From Arenibacter sp. P308M17 (GTDB lineage Bacteria > Bacteroidota > Bacteroidia > Flavobacteriales > Flavobacteriaceae), in NCBI RefSeq assembly GCF_003426735.1, contig NZ_QVON01000004.1, positions 248,001-312,000 on the forward strand: DNA of 64,000 nucleotides. Reading direction: 5' to 3'. A program made the position numbers and the translations under genes. Position 1 is the first letter of the stretch, and the number at the start of each line of letters is the position of its first letter. Shown in pieces: positions 8,067 to 17,254 of the stretch. The notes beneath the pieces are model-generated. The model did not search any database, had not been told where the DNA came from, and worked only from the letters and a program-made list of their open reading frames with translations.

Positions 8067-8660
8067 ATGAAAAGAATAGTCAATTACTTTCTACAAGGCC
8101 TGTTATACATTGCGCCCTTGGGAATCACAGCCTACATTATTTATGTAGTGTTCCATTTTATAGATAATCTTTTGAAGGATAAACTGGAGGAAATTTTTAA
8201 TATTGATATCCCAGGATTGGGATTGGCAGTAATCTTTTTATTTCTGGTTTTGGTCGGGATAATCGGTCAAAGCATCTTGGCGAGACCCTTTAAAGACCTA
8301 TTTAAACGGATTATTGAAAAAACGCCTTTGCTCAAGCTGATATTTTCAGCCTTGAACGACCTTTTTTCCGCTTTTGTGGGCAAGGAAAAGAAATTCAATA
8401 AGCCTGTTATTGTTTTGGTAAACCCTATATCGAATTTGGAAAAGTTGGGTTTCCTCACCGAAGAAGACTTAAGCACCCTTGATGAAAAGGAAAAGGTAGC
8501 CGTTTATTTCCCGCATTCCTATAACTTTTCAGGGGAATTGTTCATTGTACCTAAAAATCAGGTTAGGCCAATAGATATAAGTCCTTCCGTGGTTATGAAA
8601 TTTATTATCTCAGGTGGGGTTTCGGGTATCTATGAAGACAAGGAAAGCACAAGTGATTAA
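8067..8660 (+). CDS. DUF502 family membrane protein
   Basis: The 197-aa protein has two hydrophobic segments (residues about 10-32, with GLLYIAPLGITAY, and about 50-72) and a soluble C-terminal half with PVIVLVNP and VAVYFPHS motifs. The N-terminal GLL-x3-P-LxIT pattern and the size match the DUF502 family of inner-membrane proteins, which has no settled function. The start is the first ATG after an AT-rich leader (aataaatataaacac). It stands alone between repeat-rich gaps. Confidence 0.8.
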   Translation: MKRIVNYFLQGLLYIAPLGITAYIIYVVFHFIDNLLKDKLEEIFNIDIPGLGLAVIFLFLVLVGIIGQSILARPFKDLFKRIIEKTPLLKLIFSALNDLFSAFVGKEKKFNKPVIVLVNPISNLEKLGFLTEEDLSTLDEKEKVAVYFPHSYNFSGELFIVPKNQVRPIDISPSVVMKFIISGGVSGIYEDKESTSD

Positions 8661-8669
8661 AAATAAATA

Positions 8670-8917
8670 GAACTTACCTTAATTGAACGTGAGTTCGACA
8701 TAAAAATATTATCAACACATTGTTTTAGCGTAAATTAAAATTAATGCTACGGTCCCCTCGAGCGCCGGCCCGTACCAAGCGGCCGTTCGGGCGGGGAGTC
8801 GAGAGGTTATTTGACTGTAATGTATTTAAAATGAGGTCTCGACTCCGCTCGACCGGACAGATGTCATATAAACAACTGATTTTAAATAAAATATATATCG
8901 AACTTACCTTAATTGAA
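8670..8917. repeat. Segment flanked by an 18-bp direct repeat
   Basis: GAACTTACCTTAATTGAA occurs at 8670-8687 and again at 8900-8917. Between the copies lie about 210 bases with a GC-rich self-complementary block (about 8752-8805, similar to 31921-31970) and a related short block near 8832-8860. The arrangement suggests a small insertion or duplication between two genes. Confidence 0.55.
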
Positions 8918-8944
8918 GATCAATACCTAAAGAAATCATATAGT

Positions 8945-9529
8945 ATGAATCCAAAAGTTGTCGATAGATTTTTAGACAGGGCCAAAAAATGGAAACCGGA
9001 AATGACATTGTTGAGGGAAATCTGCCAGGATTGTGGCCTCACAGAGGAATTTAAGTGGATGCACCCCTGTTATACCTACCAAGGAAAAAATATTGTTTTA
9101 ATCCATGGTTTTAAGGAATATTGTGCACTCCTTTTTCATAAGGGAGCCCTGTTAAAGGACACGGATAAGATTTTAATACAACAAACCCAGAACGTACAAT
9201 CGGCCCGTCAAATCCGCTTTACAGGCCTCCAGGAAATCATGGATCTAAAATCTACCATTAAAGCCTATATTTTTGAAGCTGTAGAAGTAGAAAAGGCGGG
9301 GTTGGAAGTGCCGATGAAAAAAACCTCCGAGTTTAAAATACCGGATGAATTTAAAGAGGCCCTGGATAAGGACCCGGATTTAAAAACGGCGTTCCAAAGT
9401 CTGACCCCGGGACGACAAAGAGGGTATTTGCTGTATTTCTCACAGGCCAAACAGTCCGCCACAAGAGCCAACAGAGTGGAAAAACTTATCCCTAAAATCC
9501 TACAGGGCAAGGGATTGAACGACCAGTAA
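8945..9529 (+). CDS. YdeI/OmpD-associated family protein (DUF1801 + OmdA-like)
   Basis: The 194-aa protein has a DUF1801-like N-terminal domain (EEFKWMHPCYTYQGKNI, residues about 40-56) and a C-terminal part ending in RQRGYLLYFSQAKQSATRANRVEK, typical of YdeI/OmdA proteins. The frame is open upstream to 8744, but that extension translates the GC-rich repeat block, so the ATG at 8945 is preferred. The family's biochemical role is not established. It stands alone. Confidence 0.8.
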   Translation: MNPKVVDRFLDRAKKWKPEMTLLREICQDCGLTEEFKWMHPCYTYQGKNIVLIHGFKEYCALLFHKGALLKDTDKILIQQTQNVQSARQIRFTGLQEIMDLKSTIKAYIFEAVEVEKAGLEVPMKKTSEFKIPDEFKEALDKDPDLKTAFQSLTPGRQRGYLLYFSQAKQSATRANRVEKLIPKILQGKGLNDQ

Positions 9530-9851
9530 TTGGGGTTGGCAATAGGCAAAAAAACAGATTTTACCGTGGACTACCAAAGCTTATGGAAACTGGAGCAACC
9601 GCAAAGAAATTTCATGCCAGCAAAGGCAGACAGGGGTTTTGGAACGGAATTCCATGGCAAACTATATTCCAGAGATATGGGATATGAGATTCTAGAATTG
9701 AGACTTTCAACAATTCAAACCTTCAACTTTCCAACCTTAAACTTTTTCCCTGCCAACTGTCACTGCCAACTGAAAACTCTTACTGCGCTCGATCCGAAAA
9801 AATTACCATAAACAACTCATTAACAATTAAATATAAATCCAACTCAAGTTA
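9530..9851. other. Intergenic region with heptamer-type repeats
   Basis: No credible gene. The part from about 9705 to 9780 is made of units of the GTTTAAG/GTTGGAA family (read on the minus strand) followed by CTGCCAA/CTGTCAC-type units, both found elsewhere in the window (31890-32060, 42647-42680). Confidence 0.5.
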
Positions 9852-11189
9852 TTAAACGTTTTCGGGAACTTCAAATCCTTCCCTATAATCCCGTCTTAAC
9901 ATTTTATCCGCCTCAGGGTCGTTTACGAACGACTCGGATTTTGGATTGAATGTAAGCACACGATCCAATCTATAGGCAATATTGCCCAAATGTGCCAGAC
10001 CGGAGGATAGGTGTGCCGTTTCCACAGGGCCGTTCAGGATAGTTTTATCGCGCTTGCGCACGGCTTCGATAAAATTGGCAAAATGTCCGTCCGTTCCACC
10101 GGCTCCACGGTCCATTCCGGTTCCCGACTCTCCCCCATCCTCGCCAGATTTGCCCGGGGTCCTATCCTTTCCTAAATAGGTTTTATACTTGTCATAACCA
10201 TCTACCACCAATATCCCCTTATCCCCATAAAAAATGTTGCCAACGGTGGCACCCTCTTCCGTATTGGTGCACCATGGGCGTACTTCGAACTGTATGATCT
10301 TTCTTTCTTCAGGGTAATTATATACCGAGGTAAGCACTTCCGGCACCTCCTTGCAATCGTCCCAAAGGAACTTGCCGCCCATGGAGGTGATCTTGGTAGG
10401 AAGCCCTACATCCAAGCCCCACATACATAGATCGGTTTCATGAATTCCCTGGTTTCCTACATCCCCATTGCCATAATCCCAGTGCCAGTGCCAATTGTAG
10501 TGTACCAAATTCCTGGTAAAGGGCCGTTTTGGGGCCGGTCCCGTCCACAGGTCATAATCTATTCCTGGAGGAACGGGAGAGAATCCTTGGTCCCCGATAT
10601 CCCCTCTCCAACGAAAAACAATACCTCTGGCCATATATACCCGTCCTATATATCCGTCCCGCATTAAATTAATGGCTTCGTTAACGGCGGGCGAACTCCT
10701 TAACTGAACCCCGTGCTGTACGATCCTATCGTATTTTGTGGCCGCCTCTACCATTTTACGGCCTTCCCAAATGTTGTGCGACCCAGGTTTTTCCACATAG
10801 GCATCCTTTCCGGCCTGACAGGCCCAAATTACGGAAAGTGCATGCCAGTGGTTGGGAGATGCAATACTAACTACATCAATATCCTTATTGTCCATAACCC
10901 TTCGCAGATCCTGCTCCAACGCAACCTCTTTGTTGTAGGTTTCCTTAAAGCTCTTTTGTCGCTCACCTAAAAGATTCATATCGGGATCGCACAATGTGGT
11001 GACCTGAACATTTTTCTGTCCCATTAGGCCTTCAATATGGCTTTTTCCACGTCCGTTAACGCCCAAAACCGCCGCGTTGATACGGTCGTTGGCCCCAAAA
11101 ACAGTGGATGAGATTATGGTAGGGGCCGCAATTACAGCGGAACTTGCTACAGCCGTTCTTTTAATAAAGGATCTTCTCGTTGATTTCAT
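9852..11189 (-). CDS. Gfo/Idh/MocA family oxidoreductase, Tat-exported
   Basis: The protein has 445 aa. The N-terminus MKSTRRSFIKRTAVASS is a twin-arginine signal, so it should fold with its cofactor and be exported to the periplasm. The Rossmann part begins INAAVLGVNGRGKSH, and the EKPGSHN motif (about residue 135) carries the family's catalytic lysine. A WHWHWDYGNGDVGNQG segment is typical of the glycan-acting subgroup with a GFO_IDH_MocA C-terminal domain. Such enzymes use tightly bound NAD(P) to oxidise or epimerise sugars. A second member lies at 53875-55143. It is monocistronic and the substrate is unknown. Confidence 0.88.
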   Translation of the reverse strand: MKSTRRSFIKRTAVASSAVIAAPTIISSTVFGANDRINAAVLGVNGRGKSHIEGLMGQKNVQVTTLCDPDMNLLGERQKSFKETYNKEVALEQDLRRVMDNKDIDVVSIASPNHWHALSVIWACQAGKDAYVEKPGSHNIWEGRKMVEAATKYDRIVQHGVQLRSSPAVNEAINLMRDGYIGRVYMARGIVFRWRGDIGDQGFSPVPPGIDYDLWTGPAPKRPFTRNLVHYNWHWHWDYGNGDVGNQGIHETDLCMWGLDVGLPTKITSMGGKFLWDDCKEVPEVLTSVYNYPEERKIIQFEVRPWCTNTEEGATVGNIFYGDKGILVVDGYDKYKTYLGKDRTPGKSGEDGGESGTGMDRGAGGTDGHFANFIEAVRKRDKTILNGPVETAHLSSGLAHLGNIAYRLDRVLTFNPKSESFVNDPEADKMLRRDYREGFEVPENV

Positions 11190-11535
11190 CTGACTCTATA
11201 TTTATAATTGGTATGGTTACACTTATATTAATACTATTCCAGTTTAAACCTTTAAGCTATGTAGGGAAATACCTATTTTTTTGATAAGCCAAGGCACATT
11301 TTCTTTCTCAAAAAAAGGCGTTTTAAAGGGAACAGAGTTTTAAGTCCTTGACCTCTAAAACAAAAGCTATTTAATTGTGCTATGAAAATAAGTATTATTT
11401 TCTTATTCGTTAACGTTAACAGCAATAGTTTTTTGTATTTTTTTACTTAATGCAAAGCAAACGAGGTATGGTAACCTCTATTTTGCCTATAATTTGGGTA
11501 AATTTGCTTTATACGCTGTTTGTTGATCGGGACCA
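11190..11535. other. Divergent intergenic region
   Basis: About 345 AT-rich bases separate the divergent oxidoreductase and DUF1801 genes and should hold both promoters. TTCGTTAACGTTAACAG near 11407 contains the palindrome GTTAACGTTAAC, a possible operator. Nothing else is recognised. Confidence 0.4.
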
Positions 11536-11985
11536 ATGCTAAATTCTGATAAGACTATGAAAAGACTTGAGATAAGGACAGATGCAAAGGTGGCATTGGT
11601 TTTTGATAACTACCCCCCGGATATTCGACCAAAGATGGAATACCTGAGAACACTGATCCTGACCACTGCCGAAAAAATAGAGGGTCTTGGCCTGTTGGAA
11701 GAAACTTTGAAATGGGGCGAGCCCAGTTATCTGACCAAAATTGGAAGTACCCTTAGAATAGATTGGAAAGCTAAAAACCCTAATCAGTACGCCATGTACT
11801 TCCAATGCACCAGTAAGTTGGTACCCACCTTTAAAATGATGTTCAACAATATGTTCAGGTTCAACGGCAATAGAGCAATCATATTCCATATTGCAGATCC
11901 CATTCCGGAAGAGGCATTAAAATTATGCATTACCACTGCCCTCACCTATCACAAGGTAAAACACCTACCTATATTGGGCATGTAA
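11536..11985 (+). CDS. DUF1801 domain protein
   Basis: The 149-aa protein has the features of DUF1801 (YdhG-like): TLKWGEPSY in the middle and a C-terminal KVKHLPILGM. An alternative start is the second Met (11557, MKRLEIRT). The function of the family is not known. It resembles the N-terminal half of the YdeI-like protein at 8945-9529. Confidence 0.78.
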   Translation: MLNSDKTMKRLEIRTDAKVALVFDNYPPDIRPKMEYLRTLILTTAEKIEGLGLLEETLKWGEPSYLTKIGSTLRIDWKAKNPNQYAMYFQCTSKLVPTFKMMFNNMFRFNGNRAIIFHIADPIPEEALKLCITTALTYHKVKHLPILGM

Positions 11986-12073
11986 ATTACAATCCCCAAA
12001 AAGTTTCCTTATACCCCTTAGTACATTGTGTAAAAGCCCTGAGCAATTTATTATTTAGATTTATTACAAATAA

Positions 12074-12105
12074 TTTGGTCTATTCAAATCTTCAAGATAT
12101 TTTTG
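12074..12105 (+). promoter_or_regulatory. Bacteroidota-type promoter of the TonB receptor gene
   Basis: TTTG (12074-12077) and TATTTTTG (12098-12105) match the -33 and -7 consensus elements TTTG and TAnnTTTG with a 20-base spacer. The ATG lies 40 bases downstream. This is the best promoter match noted in the window. Confidence 0.6.
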
Positions 12106-12145
12106 TCGCCCAGTAATTATTTATTTTTGGTCTAAATAAGCATAA

Positions 12146-14569
12146 ATGAAGCACCAACTCACATTACTACTTCTCCTTGGCTTAAGTTCCTTAGCTTTTT
12201 CACAGAACACAACAGTTAGTGGAACTATAAAGGACAACACCGATACCCCCTTACTTGGAGTGAATATCGCATTAAAAAATTCGCAGATCGGGACAGAGAG
12301 CGATGAAAATGGGCGTTTTGAGATCGCCAACCTTGATGAAGGTGGGCACATCCTATCCATTTCCTATCTTGGATTCAGGACCAGGGACATCCCATTTTCC
12401 ATCAGCAACGGAAAAGCAGTTGATCTGGGGGACTTGATATTATATGAAGGAAACGAAATACTTACCGAAGTGGTCGTTGAAGGAGAACGGATCAATAAAT
12501 TTTCAAGAAAGAAAACGGCCTATGTATCCAAACTCCCATTGAAGGATATAGAGAACACCCAGGTGTACAATACGATTACCACGGATCTATTGGAATCGCA
12601 AATAGTGACCAACTTTGACGATGCCCTTAAAAATGCCGCCGGGGTAGAAAACTTATGGACCTCCACCGGTAGGGGCGGTGATGGGGCCGGATACTATTCC
12701 ATGCGCGGATTCTCGGTGCAACCACAACTGGTAAATGGCCTGCCCGGTCTGACCAACGGCACCATAAACCCGGCAAATATTGAACGGATAGAAGTTTTAA
12801 AAGGTCCATCCGCCACTTTGTTCGGCAATGCGGTAAGCTCCTATGGCGGACTAATAAATGTGGTCACCAAAAAACCCTATGCCGGTAACGGGGGCGAACT
12901 TTCCTTTACCTCTGGCACTTATGGGCTAAATCAGATTACGGGCGATTTCAATACCGCACTCAACAAAAGTGAAAACCTTTATTTTAGGCTCAACACCTCT
13001 TACTCCACAGAACAAAGTTTTCAGGATGCCGGCTTTAGAAAGTCCTTTTTTGTTGCCCCTTCCCTATCCTACAAGGTAAACAACCGATTATCCTTCTCGT
13101 TCTACGGTGAAATTACACAGGCGGAACAGACCAATCCCATGTTTTTGTTCTTGAACAGAAGTGGGCCAACAGAGGCAGAAAATCTTGACGAACTGGGCTA
13201 CAACAATAAACTATCGTTTACCAGTAACGACCTGACCTTAGAAAATCCTACCCAGAATTACAGGGTAGAAATGGACTATAAATTGTCCGACACCTGGCAA
13301 TCCCAAACGCTCCTATCTAAGAGTTCCACATCTACCAAAGGGTACTATTCCTATCTGTTCGATTACGGTATCCTAGGGAACGATACCTTTTCCCGATTTA
13401 TCAACAAACAGAATGCCAATACCCAAACCACGGATATCCAACAAAATTTTATTGGCGATTTTAAAATTGCCACATTGAGAAATCGTATAGTTATAGGCCT
13501 GGACTATTTTAATGCCACTGCAACGGACAATAGTACCGGCTATGCCTTTTATGGCAACGTTACCCCCGAAGGCGGTGCCAATGGAGACGATCCCTTTACC
13601 ACAGAGGTGGAAACAGATCCATACCCGCTGTCCACGGCCGGTGTAGATGCGGTTTTGGCCTCCCAGGCCGTAGGGAACAATAAGTCCAAATATCATATTT
13701 ATAGTCTTTATGCCTCCGATGTTATAAATATTACCAATACGCTATCGGCAATGCTTGGGCTGCGCCTGGATTATTTTGATAACGAAGGCGATATGGCCAA
13801 TGTGGATGACGATTACGACCAGACCACCCTGTCCCCCAAGTTTGGACTGCTGTACCAACCCCTCTTGGATCAGCTTTCTATTTTCGCCAATTATCAAAAT
13901 GGTTTTACCAATGTGGCCCCCCAATTGGTAGGGGATGCGGGCGCTGGACCACAGACATTGAAAACATTTGACCCGGAGCAGGCCAATCAGTTGGAATTTG
14001 GTGTGAAGACCAACCTCTTTAACAATAGATTGAACGCCACGCTTAGTTACTATGACATTACCGTAAAGGACCGTGTAATAACCGACCCCTCCTCTCCCTT
14101 TAACAAGATCCAGGGCGGAGAAGTGGAAAGCAAAGGATTTGAAATTGAAATCAATGCCAATCCCTTTAAAGGTTTGAACCTTAGGGCCGGCTTCAGCAAT
14201 AACGACAGCGAGACTACAAAATCCGACAATACCGAGATATTGAATAGAAGACCCTTGGAAGCTGGTCCGGAAACACAGTATAATTTTTGGGCCAATTATG
14301 AATTGCAAGAGGGCCAATTGGACGGTTTTGGAATAGGATTGGGATTTAACGGGGCAAGTGAGCGTTTTGCCATAAACTATGCTTCCACTGGAGAATTTAT
14401 CCTGCCAAGCTATACCATTGCCAATGCCTCCCTTTATTACCAAGCCAATAGGTACCGAATTGGCCTAAAGCTGAACAATGCCTTTAACAAGGAATATTAC
14501 AAAGGTTGGTCTACCATCAACCCCCAGACGCCTAGGGTGTTATTGGCCAATTTTACTTACAAATTTTAA
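12146..14569 (+). CDS. TonB-dependent siderophore-type receptor
   Basis: The 807-aa protein has a signal peptide (residues 1-19, ending AFSQ), a carboxypeptidase-D-like regulatory domain (25-100, TVSGTIKDNTDTPLLGVNI), a plug domain (about 115-235, with YSMRGFS and IERIEVLKGPSATLFGN) and a 22-strand barrel ending in an aromatic residue (NFTYKF). The plug wording is typical of ferric-siderophore receptors, so it probably imports an iron chelate across the outer membrane. A PepSY membrane protein follows after 36 bases, a common partner in iron-uptake loci. No Fur box was identified. Confidence 0.88.
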   Translation: MKHQLTLLLLLGLSSLAFSQNTTVSGTIKDNTDTPLLGVNIALKNSQIGTESDENGRFEIANLDEGGHILSISYLGFRTRDIPFSISNGKAVDLGDLILYEGNEILTEVVVEGERINKFSRKKTAYVSKLPLKDIENTQVYNTITTDLLESQIVTNFDDALKNAAGVENLWTSTGRGGDGAGYYSMRGFSVQPQLVNGLPGLTNGTINPANIERIEVLKGPSATLFGNAVSSYGGLINVVTKKPYAGNGGELSFTSGTYGLNQITGDFNTALNKSENLYFRLNTSYSTEQSFQDAGFRKSFFVAPSLSYKVNNRLSFSFYGEITQAEQTNPMFLFLNRSGPTEAENLDELGYNNKLSFTSNDLTLENPTQNYRVEMDYKLSDTWQSQTLLSKSSTSTKGYYSYLFDYGILGNDTFSRFINKQNANTQTTDIQQNFIGDFKIATLRNRIVIGLDYFNATATDNSTGYAFYGNVTPEGGANGDDPFTTEVETDPYPLSTAGVDAVLASQAVGNNKSKYHIYSLYASDVINITNTLSAMLGLRLDYFDNEGDMANVDDDYDQTTLSPKFGLLYQPLLDQLSIFANYQNGFTNVAPQLVGDAGAGPQTLKTFDPEQANQLEFGVKTNLFNNRLNATLSYYDITVKDRVITDPSSPFNKIQGGEVESKGFEIEINANPFKGLNLRAGFSNNDSETTKSDNTEILNRRPLEAGPETQYNFWANYELQEGQLDGFGIGLGFNGASERFAINYASTGEFILPSYTIANASLYYQANRYRIGLKLNNAFNKEYYKGWSTINPQTPRVLLANFTYKF

Positions 14570-14605
14570 AAACGACCATGAAAACCTTGAAACCCTCTAT
14601 ATAAT

Positions 14606-15760
14606 ATGAAATTTAGAAAAATCATTTTTGAACTTCATAAGATCCTAGGCCTTATTAGTGGTGTAGTGGTGTTCATTGTGGCCATTACGGGCTGTTGTTG
14701 GGTTTTTAAGGAGGAGTTGCAAGGCCTGAACGACGACTATAAAAAAGTGGTTCCGCAGGACAAACCCGTGCTTACGGTATCGGAGGCCAAAATGTTTGCC
14801 CAGGAAGTATTTCCCGATAAAAGCATTCATGGTTCCCTGTACCAAAAGGCGGACGATGCCATTGAGGTAATATTTTATGAACTGGAACCGGAATTTTACC
14901 AAAGTGTTTTTCTAAATCCATATTCGGGAAAGGTGATTCAGGTAGAAGACCATCTTTCGGGCTTTTTTGCCTTTGTTTTGAAAGGGCATATGCGGTTATG
15001 GCTACCCACAGAAATTGGTGAGCAGGTGGTAGGCGTATCTATCCTTGTCTTTATATTTATCCTTATTTCCGGGCTTGTTTTGTGGGTGCCAAAAAAACGA
15101 AAGAACTTGGATCAGCGTATAAAATTCAAGTGGAAAGATAGTACGCGATGGAAGCGTAAAAATTTTGACCTACATGCGATAATCGGATTTTATATTTGCT
15201 CCCTAGCCCTGATCCTTGCCTTTACAGGCTCCATAATGTCTTACGAATGGCTGCAGTCCGCCTTCTACAAATCGATTGGCGGGGAAAAGGAAATCTCCTT
15301 TTATATCCCTGAAAACAAGGCATCCGAAGGCCTTGACAAAGATACAAAACCAATAGACCTCTTACTTCCGAAGCTACAAAAGGAATCTCCCTTGGCCGAA
15401 GATTTTGAACTACATTATCCCCATTCTGATGATGAAAGTATCTATGTGGAAATTTCCAATAGCAAAGGGCTCTTTTACGATGCCGACTTCCGCTATTTTG
15501 ATCAACATACCTTGGAAGAAATAGAGACCGATGGCATTTACGGGAAATATAAGAATGCCAAGGTTGCGGATAAAATTATGCGTATGAATTACGACATCCA
15601 CATTGGGGCCATTGGTGGTATTGTTGGAAAGATTATTGCTTTTTTGGTCAGCCTACTGGCAGCAAGTTTGCCGGTTACCGGAATACTATTATGGTATGGT
15701 AGAACCTATAAAAAAAATAAACCTATAAAAAATAATCGTATTTTAAGCCCTAATAATTAA
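14606..15760 (+). CDS. PepSY-associated membrane protein
   Basis: The 384-aa protein has four probable membrane helices: residues about 12-35 (GLISGVVVFIVAITGCCWVF), 140-162, 195-215 and 340-365. The soluble parts between them fit PepSY domains. The start RKIIFELHKILGLISG and the HMRLWLP and DLHAIIGFY segments match the PepSY_TM family, thought to act in reductive iron release from siderophores at the inner membrane. Its place directly after a siderophore-type receptor supports that. It is probably co-transcribed with the receptor. Confidence 0.83.
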   Translation: MKFRKIIFELHKILGLISGVVVFIVAITGCCWVFKEELQGLNDDYKKVVPQDKPVLTVSEAKMFAQEVFPDKSIHGSLYQKADDAIEVIFYELEPEFYQSVFLNPYSGKVIQVEDHLSGFFAFVLKGHMRLWLPTEIGEQVVGVSILVFIFILISGLVLWVPKKRKNLDQRIKFKWKDSTRWKRKNFDLHAIIGFYICSLALILAFTGSIMSYEWLQSAFYKSIGGEKEISFYIPENKASEGLDKDTKPIDLLLPKLQKESPLAEDFELHYPHSDDESIYVEISNSKGLFYDADFRYFDQHTLEEIETDGIYGKYKNAKVADKIMRMNYDIHIGAIGGIVGKIIAFLVSLLAASLPVTGILLWYGRTYKKNKPIKNNRILSPNN

Positions 15761-15849
15761 CTGAACCCCAAATTCATACCTTGCATTTACACTTGGATAT
15801 TTAATAATATCGACTATACAGCAGTTGATCTAAATACGCAAGAGCGAAT

Positions 15850-16524
15850 ATGAAGTTTAGTTTTAAGTTTTTACCTCTAAAGGATCTGTTCTATTCCATT
15901 TTCCCAACTGTTGGGACCTACGGCGGATATATACAGGGGGTGGCCCCATCATTTTTTCCAAACTTATGGATCGCTGTTGGGATTGGGCTGGTCATCTCGG
16001 TAATCCTGGCCGTCATATTTTATAAGGAAAATGTAAAAGCGTTTAAAAAGTCGTTGGCCGAGATATTGGCCACCGGATATTTTATGAATTTTACAGGACG
16101 TTTTGGGAAACTTCTCAAGACCAGGACACCTATTCATTTTTCATTTCCGGACGATACTATAAGAACCTTTACCGCCGATAAAATAACCGTTGAAGTGGGT
16201 ATGCCCTCCAGCCTGAAATCCCTGACGGAATATGCCGAAATGGTAGAAAACAAATTTGATATTGTTTATGTTCGCGAAGCTACCTATAGTGAGCCATTTT
16301 GGCTACGGGCGCAAATAGTTGGGGACGATAGACTAATTATCCATGAATTTCCCAGAACTTTGTTCTCCCTCTCTAGGTATTTAAAGGACGATTTTTTGGA
16401 TCAGCACATGGCCGAAAAGAACTCGAAAAAAATCTATTCTTTTTTTCAACATAAAATAGAACAGTTGCGAATTGAATATTCCAGTGAAATTTCCAATGAC
16501 CGTTTAATTTTTAGACCCATCTAA
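15850..16524 (+). CDS. Membrane-anchored STING-like protein (TM-STING candidate)
   Basis: The 224-aa protein has an N-terminal membrane region (strong helix at about 36-58, weaker segment at about 10-32) and a soluble domain of about 150 residues. The soluble part begins LATGYFMNFTGRFGKLL (74-90), matching the first STING helix with its ligand-stacking aromatic. Later come a VYVREATY strand pair and LIIHEFPRTLFSLSRY (163-177), which lines up with the ligand-binding turn written EYATPLQTLF in human STING and, from memory, D-I-P-T-T-L in bacterial ones. Bacterial STINGs bind cyclic dinucleotides and trigger effectors in CBASS. No CD-NTase or GGDEF gene lies in the window, so this copy would be an orphan. 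The assignment is motif-based. Confidence 0.58.
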   Translation: MKFSFKFLPLKDLFYSIFPTVGTYGGYIQGVAPSFFPNLWIAVGIGLVISVILAVIFYKENVKAFKKSLAEILATGYFMNFTGRFGKLLKTRTPIHFSFPDDTIRTFTADKITVEVGMPSSLKSLTEYAEMVENKFDIVYVREATYSEPFWLRAQIVGDDRLIIHEFPRTLFSLSRYLKDDFLDQHMAEKNSKKIYSFFQHKIEQLRIEYSSEISNDRLIFRPI

Positions 16525-16651
16525 GTCCTGGACAATGAAGTAAAGATTATATGAACTGCAGGAACAGCCCAAAGTAATACTCTGTTGAGTCCCTAGACAA
16601 TTAAAGCGGCCCCCGAACAAACCCCTTCCAATGATCTAAATATTCAGCAAA

Positions 16652-17134
16652 ATGATATTCAATATCCAATTGAAATTGGCCCAAACCGCAAGCGACTTCG
16701 CACAAGCAAAAAAATTAATCTTGGAATATGTTGCCTGGTTGGGCATTGATCTGTCCTTTCAAAATTTTGACAAGGAAATGGAAACCCTTCCAAAAATGTA
16801 TGGCCCCAACGAAGGTGGGCTATTTATTGCCTTTAGGAACGGAGAAGCTGTTGGGATAGCCGGACTACGAAAATTCAACGGACAGGATGCCGAGCTAAAA
16901 AGAATGTATGTACGGCCCGAAAGTAGAGGTTTGGGTATAGGGCAATTGCTGTTAAGTGCATGCATGGAAACGGCAAAAAAGCTAAATTACAAGAGTATAA
17001 AACTGGATACTGCAGATTTTATGAAATCGGCTATTAAACTGTATACGGACAACGGTTTTGTTGAAATAGGGGCATACCGCCACAATCCCCATGAATCGGC
17101 ACGGTATTTTGAACTAAAATTGATTACGGAATAA
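16652..17134 (+). CDS. GNAT family N-acetyltransferase
   Basis: The 160-aa protein carries the acetyl-CoA-binding motif A (MYVRPESRGLGIGQLLL, residues about 88-104, R-G-x-G-x-G core) and a C-terminal KLYTDNGFVEIGAYR segment typical of small-molecule acetyltransferases. The substrate is not predictable. It lies 127 bases after the STING-like gene on the same strand; co-transcription is possible but not indicated. Confidence 0.85.
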   Translation: MIFNIQLKLAQTASDFAQAKKLILEYVAWLGIDLSFQNFDKEMETLPKMYGPNEGGLFIAFRNGEAVGIAGLRKFNGQDAELKRMYVRPESRGLGIGQLLLSACMETAKKLNYKSIKLDTADFMKSAIKLYTDNGFVEIGAYRHNPHESARYFELKLITE

Positions 17135-17254
17135 GAGGATAAATGATTCCTGACTTTGGATGGTCTTATTATTTTTACAGAACAGGGCATGAACTATAGC
17201 AATTTAGCTCCATAAAAATTCATTTATCTCAAAATATCCCTGTACCCAAAGTAT

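Noticed and set aside
8744-8944. 67-residue upstream extension of the YdeI-like gene
   Set aside because: It translates a GC-rich repeat block with Arg/Pro-rich low-quality sequence; the family begins at ATG 8945.
9530-9811. 93-codon plus-strand frame
   Set aside because: The second half is translated heptamer repeat DNA and the first half has no recognisable pattern.
13742-14443. Long antisense frame inside the TonB receptor gene
   Set aside because: It is a shadow of the coding strand's codon bias; low-complexity Gly/Ile-rich product.
14578-14604. 8-residue leader-like frame before the PepSY gene
   Set aside because: Very short, no attenuator structure or run of a regulating amino acid; likely chance.
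15850-17134. CBASS operon around the STING-like gene
   Set aside because: No CD-NTase, GGDEF or nuclease effector gene is adjacent; a GNAT and a PepSY protein are not CBASS parts.
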